From Streptomyces atratus (lineage in GTDB: Bacteria > Actinomycetota > Actinomycetes > Streptomycetales > Streptomycetaceae), in assembly GCF_014648655.1 (NCBI RefSeq), contig NZ_BMRN01000005.1, positions 310,001 through 374,000 of the forward strand: DNA of 64,000 nucleotides. The letters run 5' to 3'. The translations under genes and the position numbers were made by a program. Positions within the stretch are counted from its first letter, which is position 1. Each line of letters begins with the position of its first letter. Below are positions 60,204 to 64,000 of the stretch, in pieces. The notes beneath the pieces were generated by a model. It was given only the letters and a program-made list of their open reading frames with translations. It was not told the origin of the DNA and made no database searches.

Positions 60204-61505
60204 TCAACCTTTCCATACCGGCCCGGCGAGCCCGAGATGCGACCGCAGTGTGGGACCCGTGTACTCGGAGCGGAATACACCGCGTTCCTGGAGGAGCGGG
60301 ACGACCCGGTCGACGAAGTCGTCCAGGCCGCCCGGGGTGAGATGCGGTACGAGAATGAATCCGTCGGCCGCATCGGCGGCGACGAACTCCGTCAGCTGCG
60401 CCGCGACCGTCTGCGGGCCGCCGATGAAGGACTGCCGCCCGGTCGTCTCGACGACGGTCTGCCGGATGGACAGCCCCTTCTCCTTCGACAGCGCACGCCA
60501 GCGGGCCGCGACCGCGAGAGGGTCTCCGTGCCTGACCCGGCCCTGGACCAGCGAGGACTCGGGGTCCGGGTCGATCTCGGGCAGCGGTCCGTCGGGATCG
60601 TACGAGGACAGGTCACGGCCCCAGATCTGTTCCAGGGCCAGGAGCGCGTTCTGCGGGGAGACTTGCTGGAGGCGGATCTCGGCCGCCCTCTCCTGGGCCT
60701 CGGCATCGCTGTCGCCGAGCACGAAGGTGACCCCGGGCATGATCTTCAGCTCGTCGGCTTCCCGGCCGTACTTGGCCAGCCGCGCCTTGACGTCGGCGTA
60801 GAAGGTGCGGCCGGCCTCCAGGGTGCCGTGCCGGGTGAAGATGACATCGGCGGCGGACGCGGCGAACTCGCGGCCCTCCGGGGAGTCCCCGGCCTGGATG
60901 ACGATCGGATGGCCCTGCGGGGAGCGCGGGACGGTGAACTCCCCCTCGATCGTGAAGTGCTGCCCATGGTGCGCGAACGGGCGCGGAGTGCCGTCGGGAG
61001 TCCAGGTGTCCCACAGTTCGCGGGCGGTGGCGACGAACTCGGCGGCCCGGGTGTATCGGTCGGCCCGGTCGAGGTAGCCGCCGCGCCGGAAGTTCTCCCC
61101 GGTGAAGGCGTCCGAGGAGGTGACGACGTTCCAGGCGGCCCGGCCGTCGCTGAGGTGGTCGAGGGTGGCGAGGCGACGGGCCAGTTCGTACGGCTCGTTG
61201 AAGGTGGCGTTGACGGTGGCGGCAAGGCCCAGCCGGTCCGTGACGGCCGCCAGCGCGGCCAGCACGGTGAGGGATTCCGGGCGGCCGACCACGTCCAGGT
61301 CGTGGATTCGGCCGTTGTGCTCGCGCAGCCGCAGCCCTTCGGCGAGGAAGAAGAAGTCGAACTTGCCGCGTTCCGCCGTGCGGGCGAGGTGTTCGAAGGA
61401 GGAGAAGTCGATCTGGCTCCTGGAGCGGGGGTCCGCCCAGACGGTCGTGTTGTTCACACCCGGGAAGTGGGCGGCGAGATGCATCTGCCTCGGTGCGGTG
61501 CTCAT
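60204..61505 (-). CDS. LLM-class flavin-dependent monooxygenase (NtaA/SnaA/DszA family)
   Basis: This 433-residue FMN-dependent TIM-barrel monooxygenase has MHLAAHFPGVNNTTVWADP, KFDFFFLAEGLRLREHNGRI, GRAAWNVVTSSDAFTGENFR and SPQGHPIVIQAGDSPEGREF, all typical of the NtaA/DszA branch. Members oxidise compounds such as nitrilotriacetate or sulfur heterocycles with FMNH2 and O2 supplied by a reductase. ATG 61505 overlaps the stop of the next monooxygenase gene (ATGA). Substrate not predictable. Confidence 0.92.
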   Translation of the reverse strand: MSTAPRQMHLAAHFPGVNNTTVWADPRSRSQIDFSSFEHLARTAERGKFDFFFLAEGLRLREHNGRIHDLDVVGRPESLTVLAALAAVTDRLGLAATVNATFNEPYELARRLATLDHLSDGRAAWNVVTSSDAFTGENFRRGGYLDRADRYTRAAEFVATARELWDTWTPDGTPRPFAHHGQHFTIEGEFTVPRSPQGHPIVIQAGDSPEGREFAASAADVIFTRHGTLEAGRTFYADVKARLAKYGREADELKIMPGVTFVLGDSDAEAQERAAEIRLQQVSPQNALLALEQIWGRDLSSYDPDGPLPEIDPDPESSLVQGRVRHGDPLAVAARWRALSKEKGLSIRQTVVETTGRQSFIGGPQTVAAQLTEFVAADAADGFILVPHLTPGGLDDFVDRVVPLLQERGVFRSEYTGPTLRSHLGLAGPVWKG

Positions 61506-62569
61506 GCTTGTCCTCCTTCGAGGGCGTACCGGTTGGCGGGGCGGGCCAGCCCCAGGTGCTCGCGCAGGGTGCCGCCGGGGTAGAAGGTGCGGAATTGGCT
61601 GCGGTGCTGGAGCAGGGCCACCGTGCCGTTGACGATCCGTTCGAGGTCGCGCCCGGGGGTGATGGGCGTGAGGTGGAAGCCGTCCGCCGCTCCCCCGCGG
61701 TGCCACTGGTTGATCAGTTCGGCGAGGTCGACGGGTCCGCCCCGGTAGTACGAGCCGCCTGCGGCGAGCGGGGGTCCGCTCACCAGTCCCGGTTCCGGGG
61801 CGGTCTCGGCGTCGCCGAGGTCGACGGTGAGCGCGACCAGGACCCGGAGGGTGTCGGGATCGCGTCCGTACGCCGCGGCGCGCCGGCGCAGATCGGTGCG
61901 GATCGCGGCGGCCCGCTCGGGGGCGGTGGCACGGACGAGGACGACATCGGCGTGGCGGGCCGCGGTCTCCAGGGCCGGGCCGCCCATTGCGTCGACGACG
62001 GTGACCGGGTGCCCCTGCGGGGGCCTGGGCACGATGGCCGGCCCACGGACGGTGAAGGCGGCACCCTCGAAGTCGACGTAGTGCAGCTTGTCGCGGTCGA
62101 TGAAGCGTCCGGTGGCGACATCCCGGATCTCGGCGTCGTCCTCCCAGCTGTCCCAGAGCCGGGCGCTCACGTCGGCGGCTTCACCGGCCTCGCGCCACAG
62201 ATCGTCGGCGGATGCGGCCGGACGTCGGCCGAACAGCCGGGCCTCGGCCTCGGTCATCGATACATCGACATTCCAGCCCGCCCGGCCGTGGCTCACCCAG
62301 TCCAGGGTGGCCACGGCGGACGACACATGGAACGGCTCCGTGTGGGTGGTGGTGACGGTCGGCACCAGACCGATCCGGTCGGTGGCGGGCGCGACCCGGG
62401 AGAGCACGGCGAGTGCGTCGAGTCCGGGTCTGGCGAACGAGTCGCCGAGGGTGACGAAGTCCAGGGCGCCGCGCTCGGCGAGCCGGGTGAGGCCGATGTA
62501 GTGCTCGGGGGCGTAGCGGGGCGGACCGCCGATCTCGGCGGCCAGGTGAAGGGGTGCTGTTCCAGGCAT
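61502..62569 (-). CDS. Second LLM-class flavin-dependent monooxygenase
   Basis: This shorter 355-residue LLM protein has a bacterial-luciferase-like barrel: PLHLAAEIGGPPRYAPEHYI, ALDFVTLGDSFARPGLDALA, HGRAGWNVDVSMTEAEARLF and PPQGHPVTVVDAMGGPALET. It is coupled by overlap to the first LLM gene and 19 bp downstream of the ABC binding-protein gene. Two different LLM enzymes in tandem beside an amino-acid-type importer suggest stepwise oxidation of an imported sulfur- or nitrogen-containing compound. Confidence 0.9.
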   Translation of the reverse strand: MPGTAPLHLAAEIGGPPRYAPEHYIGLTRLAERGALDFVTLGDSFARPGLDALAVLSRVAPATDRIGLVPTVTTTHTEPFHVSSAVATLDWVSHGRAGWNVDVSMTEAEARLFGRRPAASADDLWREAGEAADVSARLWDSWEDDAEIRDVATGRFIDRDKLHYVDFEGAAFTVRGPAIVPRPPQGHPVTVVDAMGGPALETAARHADVVLVRATAPERAAAIRTDLRRRAAAYGRDPDTLRVLVALTVDLGDAETAPEPGLVSGPPLAAGGSYYRGGPVDLAELINQWHRGGAADGFHLTPITPGRDLERIVNGTVALLQHRSQFRTFYPGGTLREHLGLARPANRYALEGGQA

Positions 62570-62588
62570 GGGTGTTGCCTCTCGGGGC

Positions 62589-63563
62589 TCAGTTCTTGGG
62601 CTTGGGCAGGCCGGTCGGGTTGATCTCGGACTTCGCGACAGCCTCGTCAAGGAGCCCCCAGCGCTTCAGCACCTCGGCGTACGAACCGTCTTGCACGACG
62701 TGGTCGATGGCGGCCGCATACGCCTCGACCAGACCGCTGCCCTTCTTCGTGGTGGCGGCGATCTTGCCCTGGAGTCCGTCGCCCGCACCCGACAGCGTGC
62801 CGACGATCTCGGTCCGGCCGGCCGATGCGACGTGGTAGTTGGCGGACGGGCTGGGTCCGAGGTAGGCGTCGATACGGCCGGACTGGAGGGCCAGGTAGTA
62901 GTCGGTGTCCTTCTGGAAGTACTTGATGTCCACCGGCTTGTGCCCGGCCTTGACGTTCTGCTCGCTCCAGTCGACGAGGATCTTCTCCTGGTTGGTCCCG
63001 GACGAGACGGCGATCGTCCTCCCCGCCACGTCCTTCGGCTCCTTCACCTTCCAGCCGGAGCCCTTCTCGGCCTCGAAGGCGATGTTGTCGAGCCGGTAGG
63101 TCGCGAAGTCGTACTTCTCCTTGCGCTCCTCGGTGACCGTGACGTTCGAGAGCACTCCGTCGAACTTGGCACTGTCGAGACCGACGAAGAGGTTCTCCCA
63201 GGAGACCTCCTCGAATTGCGGCTCCAGACCGAGCGTGTCGGCGATCAGGGTCGCCATGTCGATCTCCGAGCCGATCCGGGTCTTGTCGTCGGTCGCGTAG
63301 AAGCCCAGCGGTGGCGAGGCATCGGCGCTCGCGCCCAGCCGCAGCGTGCCCCTCTCGCGGATGGCCTCGGGCACCTTCGCCGCGATGGCGTCGACCTTCG
63401 TGCCTCTGATCCGGTGCTGGTCGGGACCGATATTGATACCGGCGCCCTGCTGCCCCTTCGGCTTCACCTCACTGGTGGCGGCGTCACCGGCGCCGCAGGC
63501 CGTGAGCAGTCCTGCGGCGGTGAGGGTGGCGAGTGCGGCGGACAGGGTGCGGCGGACGGACAC
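62589..63563 (-). CDS. ABC transporter substrate-binding lipoprotein (polar amino acid type)
   Basis: This 324-residue SBP_bac_3 protein starts with VSVRRTLSAALATLTAAGLL and lipobox LLTAC, so it is lipid-anchored outside. The binding domain shows GTLRLGASADASPPLGFYAT, RIGSEIDMATLIADTLGLEP, FDGVLSNVTVTEERKEKYDF and TIAVSSGTNQEKIL, the family 3 pattern for amino acids and their derivatives. GTG 63563 follows AAGGAG. It delivers ligand to the importer whose ATPase gene lies just upstream at the window edge. Confidence 0.92.
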   Translation of the reverse strand: MSVRRTLSAALATLTAAGLLTACGAGDAATSEVKPKGQQGAGINIGPDQHRIRGTKVDAIAAKVPEAIRERGTLRLGASADASPPLGFYATDDKTRIGSEIDMATLIADTLGLEPQFEEVSWENLFVGLDSAKFDGVLSNVTVTEERKEKYDFATYRLDNIAFEAEKGSGWKVKEPKDVAGRTIAVSSGTNQEKILVDWSEQNVKAGHKPVDIKYFQKDTDYYLALQSGRIDAYLGPSPSANYHVASAGRTEIVGTLSGAGDGLQGKIAATTKKGSGLVEAYAAAIDHVVQDGSYAEVLKRWGLLDEAVAKSEINPTGLPKPKN

Positions 63564-63607
63564 GTGCGTACTCCTTGAAGAGAACACTGAAGGGAACATG
63601 GATGGGG

Positions 63608-64000
63608 TCACAGAACCTTGGAGAGGAAGGCGCGGGTGCGCTCGTGCTCCGGACGGTCGAGTACGTCGCCGGGGGCGCCCTGCTCGACGATCCGTCCCTC
63701 GTCCATGAAGACGACGGTGTCGGCGACCTCGCGGGCGAAACCGATCTCGTGCGTGACGACGATCATCGTGGTGCCCTGGAGCGCCAAGTCCTTGATGACG
63801 TCGAGGACTTCGCCGACCAGCTCGGGGTCGAGCGCCGAGGTCGGCTCGTCGAAGAGCAGCAGCTTCGGTTCGAGGGCGAGGGCGCGGGCGATGGCGACCC
63901 GCTGCTGCTGCCCGCCGGAGAGCTGCTTGGGGTAGGCCCCCGCCTTGTCGGCGAGCCCCACCCGGGCGAGGAGCTTGTCCGCTGCGGCAACGGCGTCCTT
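63608..64000 (-). CDS. Polar amino-acid ABC importer ATPase, C-terminal part (runs off the window)
   Basis: This is the last 130 residues of a GlnQ/HisP-type ATPase: signature [20 protein letters not shown], Walker [15 protein letters not shown], switch [20 protein letters not shown], and a final [14 protein letters not shown]. Walker A lies outside. It powers uptake of the ligand bound by the next gene's product. Co-oriented with the binding protein and the two monooxygenases; together they form one operon. Confidence 0.93.
   Translation of the reverse strand, partial: KDAVAAADKLLARVGLADKAGAYPKQLSGGQQQRVAIARALALEPKLLLFDEPTSALDPELVGEVLDVIKDLALQGTTMIVVTHEIGFAREVADTVVFMDEGRIVEQGAPGDVLDRPEHERTRAFLSKVL

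Overview
The window is a high-GC actinobacterial chromosome segment, almost certainly Streptomyces. Evidence: very high GC with strong third-position bias, GAGG-type ribosome sites, frequent GTG starts and 4-bp start/stop overlaps, a streptogrisin-type protease, a GDSL lipase of the S. rimosus type, dnaE2 with a LexA box, and a standalone 'type ISP' C-terminal protein. From memory, the order ALDH - citrate transporter - hmgA - GDSL lipase - DUF402 - lipase - polY/dnaE2 resembles the S. coelicolor SCO1706-SCO1739 stretch. I could not check this by alignment.

Layout. 1-5.6 kb: start of an aldehyde dehydrogenase, an ABC exporter behind a MerR-type promoter, remains of a sugar-ABC ATPase, a CitMHS citrate carrier and a TetR regulator. 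5.6-9.9 kb: a translationally coupled cell-envelope operon (beta-helix membrane protein, lipoprotein, polytopic membrane protein). 10-13.5 kb: hmgA, a GntR regulator and a type ISP-like protein. 13.5-16.1 kb: TetR plus a DrrAB-like ABC exporter with two operator copies. 16-25.9 kb: a hydrolase/TetR deletion fusion, GDSL lipase, AAA ATPase, GntR, GNAT, DUF402, htpG, a methyltransferase-NUDIX-VOC fusion and another GNAT.

26-31.2 kb is a decayed accessory island. It holds fragments of IS3, IS630 and IS5 transposases, an orphan IS200/IS605-like end, a DUF5959 gene broken by one TAG, a DUF5753-like fragment, an FAD oxidoreductase, and a DUF2867/TetR divergent pair with two perfect palindromes. 31.2-48.3 kb returns to mostly core genes: lipase, an SOS-controlled translesion pair (PolY + DnaE2), a DUF3533-like membrane protein, a Ser/Thr kinase, a septum-formation-type lipoprotein, a DoxX/carboxylesterase pair, a PhoX-type protein, and an ATPase/XRE-DUF5753/DUF397 regulatory module.

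48.4-58.1 kb is the most interesting region, a complete FxSxx-COOH RiPP locus. It has a 55-residue precursor ending FNSAL, the radical SAM/SPASM enzyme FxsB with a degenerate HEXXH extension, the TIR-type FxsC, and a large ParA-TIR-NB-ARC-TPR protein. Immediately beside it is a convergent pair, a SLATT/DUF4231 two-TM membrane protein and a SLOG-fold protein, which are known partners in nucleotide-signalled conflict systems. I propose these six genes as one candidate conflict or signalling island. 58.2-64 kb carries a streptogrisin-type protease, a DUF1684 protein, two LLM flavin monooxygenases and the start of a polar amino-acid ABC importer, apparently a scavenging operon that runs off the window.
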